Below, piece after piece: positions 27,341 through 35,846 of a stretch of DNA of 64,000 bases. The stretch is from Embleya scabrispora DSM 41855 (GTDB lineage: Bacteria > Actinomycetota > Actinomycetes > Streptomycetales > Streptomycetaceae): positions 167,287-231,286 of the forward strand of contig NZ_KB889561.1 of assembly GCF_000372745.1 (NCBI RefSeq), read 5' to 3'. Position numbers and translations under genes: made by a program. The notes below the pieces were generated by a model that saw only the letters and a program-made list of their open reading frames with translations, did not search any database and was not told the DNA's origin. Numbering within the stretch: position 1 is the first letter of the stretch; each line of letters begins with the position of its first letter.

Positions 27341-29077
27341 GTGTACGCCGACGTCATTGTGCTCGCCCGACACGTCGAACACCTCCGTACCGAAGCCGAT
27401 CCCGACCCGGGCACGGGCCTGGGCACGCGGACGTGGAGGGGGACGGACACGGGCACGAACCACGGCACGGGCACGGCGGATGCGGCCACCGGGCCGCCGC
27501 CCGCGAGCCCGGCCGCGAACGCCGTCGCGATCCGCGACGGCCGCGTCCTCGCCGTCGGCGACGCCGCGACCCTCGCTCCGCTGCGCGGCCCCGCCACGAC
27601 CGTGCACGAATTCCCGCACGCCACCATCCTGCCGGGCCTGATCGACGTACACGCCCACCCGGTGTGGGGGTCGATATCCATCGGCAGCGGCGTCGACCTG
27701 TCCGGCGCCGGCACCCTCGACCAGGTCTGCGCACTCCTCGCCGCGGCCGTCGCCACGCACCCCGAGGACGCGTGGATCGCCGGATACGACCTCGACGTCA
27801 ACGTGTTCCCCGGCGAGCCGACCGGCGCGGTGTTCGGCGAGCGATTCCCCGGACGCGCGGTCTCACTCATGACCCGCGACGCACACGCGCTCGTCGTGAG
27901 CCCCCGCGTCGTGGAACTCGTCGGCCTCACCGGCCACGAGACGTTCACCGACGCCTCCTCGATCGAGGTCGGCCCGGACGGCCGCCCCACCGGATACGTA
28001 GTCGAACTCCAGGCGATGGATCTGGTGTTCGCGCACTACCCCGACGTATCCGTGGACACCGCCGCCACGTACGTCCGCCGCGAACTCGAACGCCTGGCCC
28101 GCGGCGGCCTCACCGGTCTGCACGCCCTGGATTTCGCCGACCCCTCGGAAGCCGTCTACCGACACCTCGAAGAGCATGGCGAGTTGCCGGTGCGCATCCG
28201 CTGCTCTCCCCTGGTGGCCGCCGACTCCGGCCCCGACGCCTGGCAACACGTCGCCGATCTCCAGGGCCTTCGCGGCCGGCGCTGGCACGTCGAGGGGGTC
28301 AAGTTCATGCTCGACGGAACCGCCGACAACGGCACCGCCTGGTTCGAACACCCGGACACACACGGCGAGAACTGCGAACCGCTGTGGCGTGACGTGGACG
28401 CCTACCGCGCCGCGATGCGGTACTTCGTCGAGCGCGGCATCCCCACCGCCACGCACGCCATCGGTGACCGGGCCGTGCGCTTCGCGCTCGACGTCATCGA
28501 CGAGATCGGACCGGTCCCCCGTGCCCCGCACCGCATCGAACACGTCGAATCCATTCCCGACGACCTCCTCGGCCGCTTCGCCGAACTCGGCGTCGTGGCA
28601 AGCCTGCAACCCGCGCACGCCACGCGACACACCCGCGGCGACGGCACCGACAACTGGTCGCGGCGCATCGGCCCCGACCGCGCCGCCCACGGCTGGCGCA
28701 CCCGCGACCTCGTGGACCACCACGCCGTCGTGGCCCTCGGCTCCGACTGGCCCATCGGCCCGGGAGATCCGCGCGTGGGCCTCGCCGACTGCCAACTGCG
28801 CCGCCCCGTCGAGGAACCGGACACCATGCCCGTACACCCGGAGCAGGCGCTCACGGCACGCGAGGCATACGTCGGCATGACGCTCGCCGCCGCCCACGCC
28901 GGCGGCGCCTCCCGTCGACTCGGCCGCATCGCCCCGGGTTACTTCGCGGACCTCACCGTCCTGGCCGCGAACCCGCTCGACCTGATCCCCGAGGCGCAGG
29001 CCGACAACGCCGTGCTCGCCACCGTCGTCGACGGCGACGTGCAACTCCACACCGACATCCCCAAGGACCGCCCGTGA
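27341..29077 (+). CDS. Amidohydrolase family protein (YtcJ-like)
   Basis: 578 aa from GTG 27341, after GGAAAGAG. A GTG at 27251 overlapping the permease stop (GTGA) is an alternative that would add 30 residues. Metal-dependent hydrolase: LPGLIDVHAHPVWG (HxH metal site), KFMLDGTADNGTAW, ATHAIGDRAV, HRIEHVES and the catalytic Asp in LGSDWPIGPGDPR, all as in YtcJ-type amidohydrolases. Cytosolic. Residues about 20-50 are a Gly/Thr/Asp-rich insertion (GTGLGTRTW, TDTGTNHGTGT) not typical for the family. The next gene overlaps its stop by 4 bases, so translation is coupled. Confidence 0.85.
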   Translation: MYADVIVLARHVEHLRTEADPDPGTGLGTRTWRGTDTGTNHGTGTADAATGPPPASPAANAVAIRDGRVLAVGDAATLAPLRGPATTVHEFPHATILPGLIDVHAHPVWGSISIGSGVDLSGAGTLDQVCALLAAAVATHPEDAWIAGYDLDVNVFPGEPTGAVFGERFPGRAVSLMTRDAHALVVSPRVVELVGLTGHETFTDASSIEVGPDGRPTGYVVELQAMDLVFAHYPDVSVDTAATYVRRELERLARGGLTGLHALDFADPSEAVYRHLEEHGELPVRIRCSPLVAADSGPDAWQHVADLQGLRGRRWHVEGVKFMLDGTADNGTAWFEHPDTHGENCEPLWRDVDAYRAAMRYFVERGIPTATHAIGDRAVRFALDVIDEIGPVPRAPHRIEHVESIPDDLLGRFAELGVVASLQPAHATRHTRGDGTDNWSRRIGPDRAAHGWRTRDLVDHHAVVALGSDWPIGPGDPRVGLADCQLRRPVEEPDTMPVHPEQALTAREAYVGMTLAAAHAGGASRRLGRIAPGYFADLTVLAANPLDLIPEAQADNAVLATVVDGDVQLHTDIPKDRP

Positions 29078-30177
29078 CCGCCGCATCGAACCCGCACCCC
29101 GAACACCGCCCGCACATCACCGCCGCCGCCACCGACCCCCGCACCCGCGGCATCACCCGCGGGCAGGCACTGCGCCCGGGCATCCACGGCGCGATCGAGA
29201 CCTACGACCGGCTCTTCGCCCTCGGCGGCATCACCACCACCCGGGTCCACGACGACGCCGAGCGCGCCCTCGACACGATCGACGGGTTCCGCCCCGACGC
29301 CCGCGCCGAGATCGAGGGCATCGCCCACGGCGCGCATGTGGAACCGTGGCGCATCGCGGCCCTGAACGCACGCACGGAGATCCTCGCCCGCAGCACGACC
29401 GTGCCCCCGGGTGAATGCACCACCCTCGTGCGCCGGCTCGGTCCCGCCGACTCCCCCGCCGCACGTACCTTCGGCATCCAAACCTGGGACTGGCACGTCG
29501 AACTCGCCGACCACTGGCACACGTTCGCCTCGCGCGGCGGTCGGCACGACGTGGTCGGCCTGACCGAACACGGCATCCTCGGCAAGATCGGCGTCAACAG
29601 CGCCGGCCTCGCCCTGCACTTCAACATCCTCGGTCACGTCCGCGACGGTATCGGCGGCGTCCCCATGCACGTACTCGCGGCGATCGTCCTCGAAGAGGCC
29701 GCCGACGTCACCGAGGCACTGGCGATCGTACGCAGCGCCCCCATCGCGTCCTCGGGATCCTTCGCGCTCTTCGACCCGGCACAGGCGGTCCTGCTCGACC
29801 TCAGTCCCGTAGGCGTCTTCGAGATCGAACCCGAGAACGGCGTCCTGCTGCGCACCAACCACTTCCTCACCCCGATACCGGCGGCGGACGAGAAGACCTG
29901 GCTCTACCAACCCGACTCGGCCGAACGCCACGCCTTCGTGTGCGCCCGCCTCACCGACGCGGGCGCGCCCGACACGCCCGAGGAACTGGTGGACCATCTG
30001 GTCACCGGGGCCGGCGAACCACCCGTGACCTGCGTCCCCGACCCGGGCAAACCACTCGGCCAACGCTGGGCCACCCTCGCGACGGTCATCCTCGAACCCG
30101 CCGCCCACACCGCCACCATCCTCGACGGCACACCCGCCGACGCCAGGACCGGGACCTGGCGCACCCTCACGGCATGA
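29074..30177 (+). CDS. C45-family acyltransferase/hydrolase (AAT-like)
   Basis: 367 aa, started at the GTG of a GTGA overlap. It resembles isopenicillin N acyltransferase and related N-terminal-nucleophile enzymes. The expected autocleavage and nucleophile Cys lies in PPGECTTLV near residue 115. EGIAHGAHVEPWRIAALNARTE upstream is the typical N-terminal block, and IGVNSAGLALHFNIL follows the catalytic region. Such enzymes hydrolyse or transfer amide-linked acyl groups. With the amidohydrolase and the permease this suggests uptake and stepwise hydrolysis of an N-acyl or cyclic amide. The true substrate is not indicated. Confidence 0.75.
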   Translation: MTAASNPHPEHRPHITAAATDPRTRGITRGQALRPGIHGAIETYDRLFALGGITTTRVHDDAERALDTIDGFRPDARAEIEGIAHGAHVEPWRIAALNARTEILARSTTVPPGECTTLVRRLGPADSPAARTFGIQTWDWHVELADHWHTFASRGGRHDVVGLTEHGILGKIGVNSAGLALHFNILGHVRDGIGGVPMHVLAAIVLEEAADVTEALAIVRSAPIASSGSFALFDPAQAVLLDLSPVGVFEIEPENGVLLRTNHFLTPIPAADEKTWLYQPDSAERHAFVCARLTDAGAPDTPEELVDHLVTGAGEPPVTCVPDPGKPLGQRWATLATVILEPAAHTATILDGTPADARTGTWRTLTA

Positions 30178-30210
30178 CCCGAGCTTCCCGGGGCGACCGG
30201 GCACCGCTGT

Positions 30211-30245
30211 CGCCACCGCCACTGCTCGCCGTCGGCGCGGTGGCG
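30211..30245. terminator. Hairpin after the C45 gene
   Basis: CGCCACCGC (30211-30219) pairs perfectly with GCGGTGGCG (30237-30245), 17-base loop. It lies between convergent genes. Confidence 0.5.
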
Positions 30246-30357
30246 TCCGCGAACCCGGCCATGCCCTGCCGGGCGGTGTGTGGGTGGGGCTCTTCTTCCC
30301 GCCCCTGCCCCGGCCACTGCCCCTGCACCGACGCGAGGCGGCGCCGGGCCCGGTGCC

Positions 30358-31779
30358 TTAGGACAACATCCCGATCACATTGCGGGTGATGGCACGCACC
30401 TGCCGGTCCAGCGGAAGCACGCGCGGCCAGTCGACCGTGGCGGCGGTGAAGACGGTGCCGCCTCGGGTGTACAGGCCCATGGTTGCCGCCCGCACGCCGC
30501 CGCCGTTCTCCCGCGCGGCGTGGTGCCAGCCGGCGGCCGGGTCCGTGGGAAGTTCGGCGACGCCCAGGATCGTGAAGTCGACGGGGGTGCCGTCCTCGCC
30601 GGTGGCCGCGGCCGTTCCCCGCCCGTCGCGGCGCAGCGCGGCGCCGTCGCATTCGTAGCCGACCAGGGCGTGTTCGGCGCCGAGGAGGTCGCCGTCGCGC
30701 AGCCCGGTGCCGATGAAGAGCGGGTGTTGGGCGTGTTGCACGGTGAAGCCCGACGCCGTTCGGGAACCGAGCCAGTGGCCGCCGCCGTTGCGGTAGCTGA
30801 CGCCGGTCAGGCTGTTCTCCGGTTCGGTTTCCCACCAGTGGTCGGGGACACCTCGGAGCGCGTCGATGTCTGCGCCCGGCCCGGCACCCGGCGGAAATTT
30901 GGTACAGGCCAGGGCGCTGCCGTCGTCGGTGACCGTGACGCGCCACCAACAGGTGTTCGCGCCGAAGACGGCGATGTTGCCGCCGCGATCGCGATACGCG
31001 GTGACGTGTCGGCGGGCGCGGGCGCTCCAGTACTCGTCGTGGCCGGCGGAGAGCAACAGCCGGTATCCATTGGGTATTTCGGGCCAGGTGTGCAGGTCCA
31101 GGTCGGTGCAGTAGTCGACCGTGTGGCCGCTTGCCTCCAGCCAGGCGATGAAGGGCGCGTCCCAGTGCGCGAAAGTCTGGCGCGGGGTACGCGGGTCGTG
31201 GGCGTCCGGATGGCCCTTGACCGGGCCGCCGATGCCGCCGCCGGGGCGGCGCAGGTCGACGACCCTGGTACCGCCCGGCGGTGGGGTCACGTGGTCGTGG
31301 GTCGACCGGTACAGGCTCCCGCCACCGCTCTCGTTGTAGGCGTGGTAGGTGAAGATCGGCACCTTGTAGAGGATGCGCGTGGTGGGCTCGCGGGGCGTGA
31401 CCACGAACAACAACCGCCCCGCGCGGGCGTCCACCTCCTCGGCGCTCGCGGGGGCCGGGTCCGGCGGCCCGGCGGCGTCCGCCCGCAGGACGGCCAGGTA
31501 CACCCCCGAAGGCCAGTCCACGGGAACGACGAAGTCGTAGCCGGGCCAGCGCCAGTCCTCGTCGTGGCGGCGAACCGGCGCATGGCGGCCGTCCGCGTCC
31601 AGGCCGGCCATGTGGCGCAGGGTGGCACCGCACCGGTACACGTCCATCCGGAAGCGGCGGGCGCGGGTGGCCACATGCAGGCGCAGGGTGTCCCCGGCGC
31701 GAACGCCGGGCCGGGCGGGATACCCGTCGACGACCGGTCGGCGGGTCCGGGAGGCGGTGTCACGGTGCAGATCGGGCAT
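30358..31779 (-). CDS. N,N-dimethylformamidase large-subunit-type protein
   Basis: 473 aa from the ATG at 31779, with CCGGAG 7 bases upstream. Residues about 110-470 resemble the C-terminal domain of N,N-dimethylformamidase beta subunit: YKVPIFTYHAYNESGGGSLY, the signature LLSAGHDEYWS near 228, then RDRGGNIAVFGANTCWW. In the characterised enzyme this subunit carries a mononuclear iron site and a small alpha subunit partners it. No alpha subunit is seen here. The N-terminus contains an Ig-like strand region (RAGDTLRLHVATRARRFRM). Substrate unproven. Confidence 0.65.
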   Translation of the reverse strand: MPDLHRDTASRTRRPVVDGYPARPGVRAGDTLRLHVATRARRFRMDVYRCGATLRHMAGLDADGRHAPVRRHDEDWRWPGYDFVVPVDWPSGVYLAVLRADAAGPPDPAPASAEEVDARAGRLLFVVTPREPTTRILYKVPIFTYHAYNESGGGSLYRSTHDHVTPPPGGTRVVDLRRPGGGIGGPVKGHPDAHDPRTPRQTFAHWDAPFIAWLEASGHTVDYCTDLDLHTWPEIPNGYRLLLSAGHDEYWSARARRHVTAYRDRGGNIAVFGANTCWWRVTVTDDGSALACTKFPPGAGPGADIDALRGVPDHWWETEPENSLTGVSYRNGGGHWLGSRTASGFTVQHAQHPLFIGTGLRDGDLLGAEHALVGYECDGAALRRDGRGTAAATGEDGTPVDFTILGVAELPTDPAAGWHHAARENGGGVRAATMGLYTRGGTVFTAATVDWPRVLPLDRQVRAITRNVIGMLS

Positions 31780-31946
31780 GGGGCGGCTCCGGAGGCGATC
31801 GAACGACGACCGGCCTGCGCCGGCGGGGCGACCACCGCTGCCTACCAGGCTCCGCGTCCCCGCGCCATGCCGACCACGGAATCCGGACATCTGCGGACGG
31901 GAGTGGCCGCCACTGCTCCGCGGCGGCGCATGTGTAGGCTCATCCG

Positions 31947-32276
31947 ATGGACATGACGGGCGTGCGTTTCGGAACCACCGACTGGTCGTCGGTCCCCACG
32001 TCGGAGCATGCGGGCGAGTCCGGCAGCGCGACCTGGCGCACCCGGGAATTCGGTTCCGTGCGAGCGCGGATGGTGGAGTACAGCCCCGGCTATCTGGCCG
32101 ATCACTGGTGCACGCGGGGCCACATCCTGCTGGTGCTGGAAGGCACGCTCACCACCGAACTGGCTAACGGCGAGATCGTCACCCTCACCGCGGGGAGCAG
32201 CTACCAGGTCGGCGACGACATGGAGCCACACCGTTCCAGCACCCGGGACGGCGCCCGTCTGTTCATTGTCGACTGA
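31947..32276 (+). CDS. Small cupin-fold protein (DHCW-motif type)
   Basis: 109 aa single-domain cupin. The family motif region reads LADHWCTRGHILLVLEGTL near residue 48, slightly altered from the usual DHCW. ELANGEIVTLTAGSSYQVGDDMEPHRSST follows. Metal-binding histidines are therefore present in part. Cytosolic; ligand unknown. It is divergent from the dimethylformamidase-type gene. Confidence 0.7.
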   Translation: MDMTGVRFGTTDWSSVPTSEHAGESGSATWRTREFGSVRARMVEYSPGYLADHWCTRGHILLVLEGTLTTELANGEIVTLTAGSSYQVGDDMEPHRSSTRDGARLFIVD

Positions 32277-32341
32277 CGGTCGCCCGCATGCGTCGCGCGC
32301 CGGTCGGCGACCGAGCGCGTAACCCCGGCCGCCCTGGCGAT

Positions 32342-32495
32342 GTACGCCCGCCGTCAGGGTGCCGGTCTCCGAGTCACGGGCCACTGCGCACACTTCGGCG
32401 GCGTCGCCGTACCACGCCTCGCGATCGGCCATCGCGAGTTTGCCACCCTCGATCAGGGCGTGGACGTACTCCGCCGACCCGTGCCCATCCGGCGG
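32342..32495 (-). pseudogene. Fragment resembling gamma-glutamyltransferase
   Basis: On the minus strand, within an otherwise gene-free 400 bases (32277-32677), the segment VHALIEGGKLAMADREAWYG matches the block of gamma-glutamyltransferases that usually reads HLLxEAxKLAFADRExYYGD. It continues DSETGTLTAG, but nothing before or after fits the family and there is no start or end. I read it as the relic of a lost gene. The rest of the gap shows nothing. Confidence 0.5.
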
Positions 32496-32677
32496 CGCGA
32501 GGCTCGACGCCCGCCCCGCGCGCAGCCCCGTGGCCGGTATCGGCCCGAGGCCGGGAACAACCCTCCCCGCGCGTCCACTCGGCGGCCCGACGCCCGGGCC
32601 GGGCGCGGCCGGCGCGTCCCCGCCGTCGACGTGACCCACCGGTCGACCACCCGCGGCCGGCCTCCCCGTCGGGGACG

Positions 32678-33601
32678 TCAGCGCATCTGTCGCCGAACCC
32701 GCTTCACCTCGCGGTCGACGGCCCAGGCGTCGGCGACCGGCCCGAGGTGGCCGAGCTTGTCGGGGTTGCTCACCCCGCGGATGGTCTGGATCCGCCCATC
32801 GCGCATCTCCAGGAGCAGGGCTTGCAGGATCCGCCCGTCCCGGTCGCGCAGGATCGCGCCGGGTTGGCCGTTGACCTCATGCGGCTCGAACGTCACGTCG
32901 ACCCGGAGCAGCCACGGGAAGACCGCGTCCAACAGCCGGGCCACCTTGACCGCGCCCAGGACGCTCCTGGCCAACTGCGGTGCCCTGCCGCCACCGTCCC
33001 CGACCAGCTGCACGTCGGCGGCCAGCAGATTCTGCAGCCCGCCCACGTCACCGTTCCGCAATGCGTCGAAGAACCGCGTCGCCAGTTCCTGCCGTTCCCC
33101 GCGGTCCGCTTCGAACCGCGGTCGCCCGGCCTCCATATGCCGCCGCGCCCGCACCAGCAGCTGCCGGCACGCCGCCTCCGAACGCCCCACCGCCGCGGCG
33201 ACGTCCTGGTACCCGAAGGCGAACACCTCGCGCAGTACGAACACCGCCCGCTCCAGCGGGCTGAGCCGCTCCAGCAGCAGGAGCGCCGCCATCGACACCG
33301 AGTCGGCCAGTTCCACCGATCGCGCCGGATCCTGGTACGGGTCGTTCAGCAGCGGCTCGGGAAACCATGGCCCGATGTACTCCTCCCGTCGCACCCGCGC
33401 GGAACGCAACACGTCGATCGAGATCCGGGTGACCACCGCCGACAGGAAGGCCTTGGTCGACGTGGGCAGGGTCGCCGAACCGTCGAAACGCAGCCACGTC
33501 TCCTGCACCGCGTCCTCGGCCTCACTCACGCTGCCCAGAATCCGGTAGGCGATCGAGAACAGCAGCGGCCGCAACTCCTCGAAGTCATCGACCTTGCCCA
33601 C
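32678..33601 (-). CDS. ECF41-type RNA polymerase sigma factor
   Basis: 307 aa from the GTG at 33601, which has AGGGGGG 5 bases upstream. Region 2: LLFSIAYRILGSVSEAEDAVQETWLR. Region 4: LSPLERAVFVLREVFAFGYQDVAAAVG. WFPEP and NPDKL are the group signatures. The C-terminal SnoaL-like domain starts near 175. The upstream gene on the same strand, 186 bases away, is a carboxymuconolactone-decarboxylase-type protein, the classic neighbour and target of ECF41 sigma factors. This is the second such sigma factor in the window. Confidence 0.9.
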   Translation of the reverse strand: MGKVDDFEELRPLLFSIAYRILGSVSEAEDAVQETWLRFDGSATLPTSTKAFLSAVVTRISIDVLRSARVRREEYIGPWFPEPLLNDPYQDPARSVELADSVSMAALLLLERLSPLERAVFVLREVFAFGYQDVAAAVGRSEAACRQLLVRARRHMEAGRPRFEADRGERQELATRFFDALRNGDVGGLQNLLAADVQLVGDGGGRAPQLARSVLGAVKVARLLDAVFPWLLRVDVTFEPHEVNGQPGAILRDRDGRILQALLLEMRDGRIQTIRGVSNPDKLGHLGPVADAWAVDREVKRVRRQMR

Positions 33602-33787
33602 GCCGACCCCCCTTCCCCGCAACCCTGCCGCCCGGTCGTACTCGCCGACACAGGCGGCTTCTCATGATCAGCCGGACCACCGGCAGGTCAGGCTGACGCC
33701 CCTGGTCCGGCGGCCGGGGGGGCCGCGGTCGGTCCCCGGGCGCGTTGCCCCTGCCCGTGTTCGTCCTCGGGCCCCGGCTCATCGCTT

Positions 33788-34261
33788 TCAGTGGAACTGC
33801 CCGGCCACGTAGTTGCCGGCCGGCTGCCGGGTGATGACGTTCAGCCGGTTCACCGTGTTCATGAACGCGATCAGGAGCACCAGAGAGGTGAGTTGCTCCT
33901 CGTCGTAGTGCTTGGCCGCATCGGCCCACGCCTCGTCGCCGACCCCGCCGGCCGCGTCCGCGACCCGGGTCCCCTGCTCCGCCAGTTCCAGCGCGGCACG
34001 CTCGGCCTCGGTGAAGACCGTGGCCTCCCGCCACGCCGCCACCATGTGCAGCCGCACCGGCGTCTCGCCGGCGGCGGCGGCCTCCTTGGTGTGCATGTCG
34101 ATGCAGACGGCACACCCGTTGATCTGGCTCACCCGCAGCGACACCAGTTCCTGCGTCGCGGCCGGCAGCGGCGAGTCCTTGATCGCCTTGCCCGTCGACA
34201 TGAGGTACTTGAATGCCTTGCTGTCGATCGGTCCGGCGAAGAAGTTCAGTCGCGCGTCCAT
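33788..34261 (-). CDS. Carboxymuconolactone decarboxylase/AhpD-family protein
   Basis: 157 aa. The redox motif CAVC followed by an H three residues on (GCAVCIDMH) near residue 50 and the all-helical fold match alkylhydroperoxidase-like proteins. Expected to act in cytosolic peroxide or organic-acid chemistry; the substrate is unknown. The ATG has GAGGGAG upstream. It precedes the ECF41 sigma gene, matching the known link of this sigma group with such proteins; the sigma factor probably transcribes it. Confidence 0.85.
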   Translation of the reverse strand: MDARLNFFAGPIDSKAFKYLMSTGKAIKDSPLPAATQELVSLRVSQINGCAVCIDMHTKEAAAAGETPVRLHMVAAWREATVFTEAERAALELAEQGTRVADAAGGVGDEAWADAAKHYDEEQLTSLVLLIAFMNTVNRLNVITRQPAGNYVAGQFH

Positions 34262-34288
34262 GGTGTGCTCCCTCGTGCTCGTCGATGC

Positions 34289-34770
34289 CTACGCCCTCTG
34301 AGACGAGGACGCCCACTCCCCTGTGACATCGACCCATGTGACCTGGGTCTCCCACCCGTGGCACGGGTCGGCCGGAGTCGGTTCCCCGGCATCCGGCACT
34401 CGTTGCGGCTTCGGTAGCACGTGCGCGTCCGCCGCGAAGTGGCCGCAGTCGGTGGTGAGCGGTGCGAAGCGCAGGTATTCCAGGATGCCGCGCGGGTCCG
34501 CGGGCTCGGGCCTGGTGCTGGGGTCGGCGTATACCAGAACGCGGGCCGCAGGAGGCCGCCTTCGGCGAACTCGTCCCACCCCGAAACGGTCGACATGCAG
34601 AAGAAGTCGTGACCACGGCCGTACGCGACGATCCGGGTCAGGTGTGCCGCGGCGGCCCGAACGAGCAGGCGGTTCTTCTCCTCGACGGGCAGACCGTCCA
34701 GGAACGCCAATCGCTCATGGAGCGACCACAGCGGCGCGCTCGGATCCTGTTGCCGCCTGGTCGTGGCCGG
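34289..34770 (-). pseudogene. Frameshifted hypothetical gene
   Basis: Two overlapping minus-strand frames form one protein. The first reads APLWSLHERLAFLDGLPVEE... to MSTVSGWDEFAEGGLL. The second continues ARVLVYADPSTRPEPADPRG to VTWVDVTGEWASSSQRA and a stop. The switch is near 34545-34560. No ATG or GTG starts the first part; only a TTG at 34710 and open sequence back to the LysR stop. Either a real broken gene or a sequencing error. The family is not recognised; GRGHDFFCMSTVSGWDEF suggests a small globular protein. Confidence 0.6.
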
Positions 34771-34788
34771 CCCGGTGCCTCGGTCGGA

Positions 34789-35742
34789 TCATGTGGTGGG
34801 GCTTCCGGAAGCGCGGAGGGTTCGGCGGATGGCGTTGCGGAGCCAGTGGTGGGCTCCGTCGGCTGTGTGCCGGGGGTGCCAGGCCATGCCGATGGTCACC
34901 GGTGGCAGTGCCAGGGGGATATCGAGGAGGCGCAGTCCGAGGGCGGTCGCGTCGTCGGTGAGGGGTGAGGGGGCGGCGCCGGGGAGTGCGGCGGGCACGA
35001 GGCAGACGACGTCGCTGCGGATGGCGAGGGTCATTGCGGCCAGGTGGCTGGGGAGGACGACGCTGACCCGCCGGTGGAGGTTCTGCTCGGCCAGGGCGGT
35101 GTCGAGGGGGCCGGTGAACCGGCCGCGGCGGCTGACCGCGACGTGCTGGGCGGCGGCGAGCCGAGCCGGGGTCAGGGGTCTTTCGGTGAGGGGGTGGCCT
35201 GGCCGGACGGCCGCCATCATGCGAAGGCTGACCAGTTCTTCGATCCGGGTTTCCGGGTCCACGTGGTCGATGGATCCGACCTCCAGGTCGATTCGGCCGT
35301 CGCGGAGGGCGGTTCCGGCCTCCAGTTCTTCGCCCCGCAGCCGGAACGAGACCCCCGGCGCCTCCTGCTGGGCCAGTTGCAGCAGTCCGGGGGCCAGTGC
35401 CGCACCGACCAGGTCGGCGGCCTGGAGGGTGAAGGTGCTGCGCAGGCCGGCGGGGTCGACGCCGGTGCCGGGGCTGAGCAGTGCTTCGAGGCTGCGTACC
35501 ACCGCGGCGGCTTCGTCGCGCAGGGTCTGGGCGCGTGGGGTGGGGACCATGGTCTGTCCGGCCCGGACCAGGAGCGGGTCCTGGAGGACGCGGCGCAGGC
35601 GGGCGAGGGTGCGGCTCATGGCGGCGGGCGAGGTGTGCAGGCGGGCGGCGGCGCGGGTGACGCTGTGCTCGGCCAGTAGGGCGTCCAGCGCGATGGCGAG
35701 ATTGGCGTCGATGACCGGCTCTGGGCTGTTCACCAGCATCAT
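34789..35742 (-). CDS. LysR-family transcriptional regulator
   Basis: 317 aa. Helix-turn-helix: LLAEHSVTRAAARLHTSPAAMSRTLARLRRVL near the start, then a LysR effector domain from about 100. It is divergent from the NmrA-like gene with 104 bases between. It probably controls the NmrA/darcynin pair. Confidence 0.85.
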   Translation of the reverse strand: MMLVNSPEPVIDANLAIALDALLAEHSVTRAAARLHTSPAAMSRTLARLRRVLQDPLLVRAGQTMVPTPRAQTLRDEAAAVVRSLEALLSPGTGVDPAGLRSTFTLQAADLVGAALAPGLLQLAQQEAPGVSFRLRGEELEAGTALRDGRIDLEVGSIDHVDPETRIEELVSLRMMAAVRPGHPLTERPLTPARLAAAQHVAVSRRGRFTGPLDTALAEQNLHRRVSVVLPSHLAAMTLAIRSDVVCLVPAALPGAAPSPLTDDATALGLRLLDIPLALPPVTIGMAWHPRHTADGAHHWLRNAIRRTLRASGSPTT

Positions 35743-35846
35743 TCCGTTTCAGTCAATGATTCCGTGCTGAAGTTCCCATTGTGGCAACACGGCTGTCCTC
35801 CGCAGGATGAGGGTCATACCGATCCGGCACGACCTGCGAGGCATTC

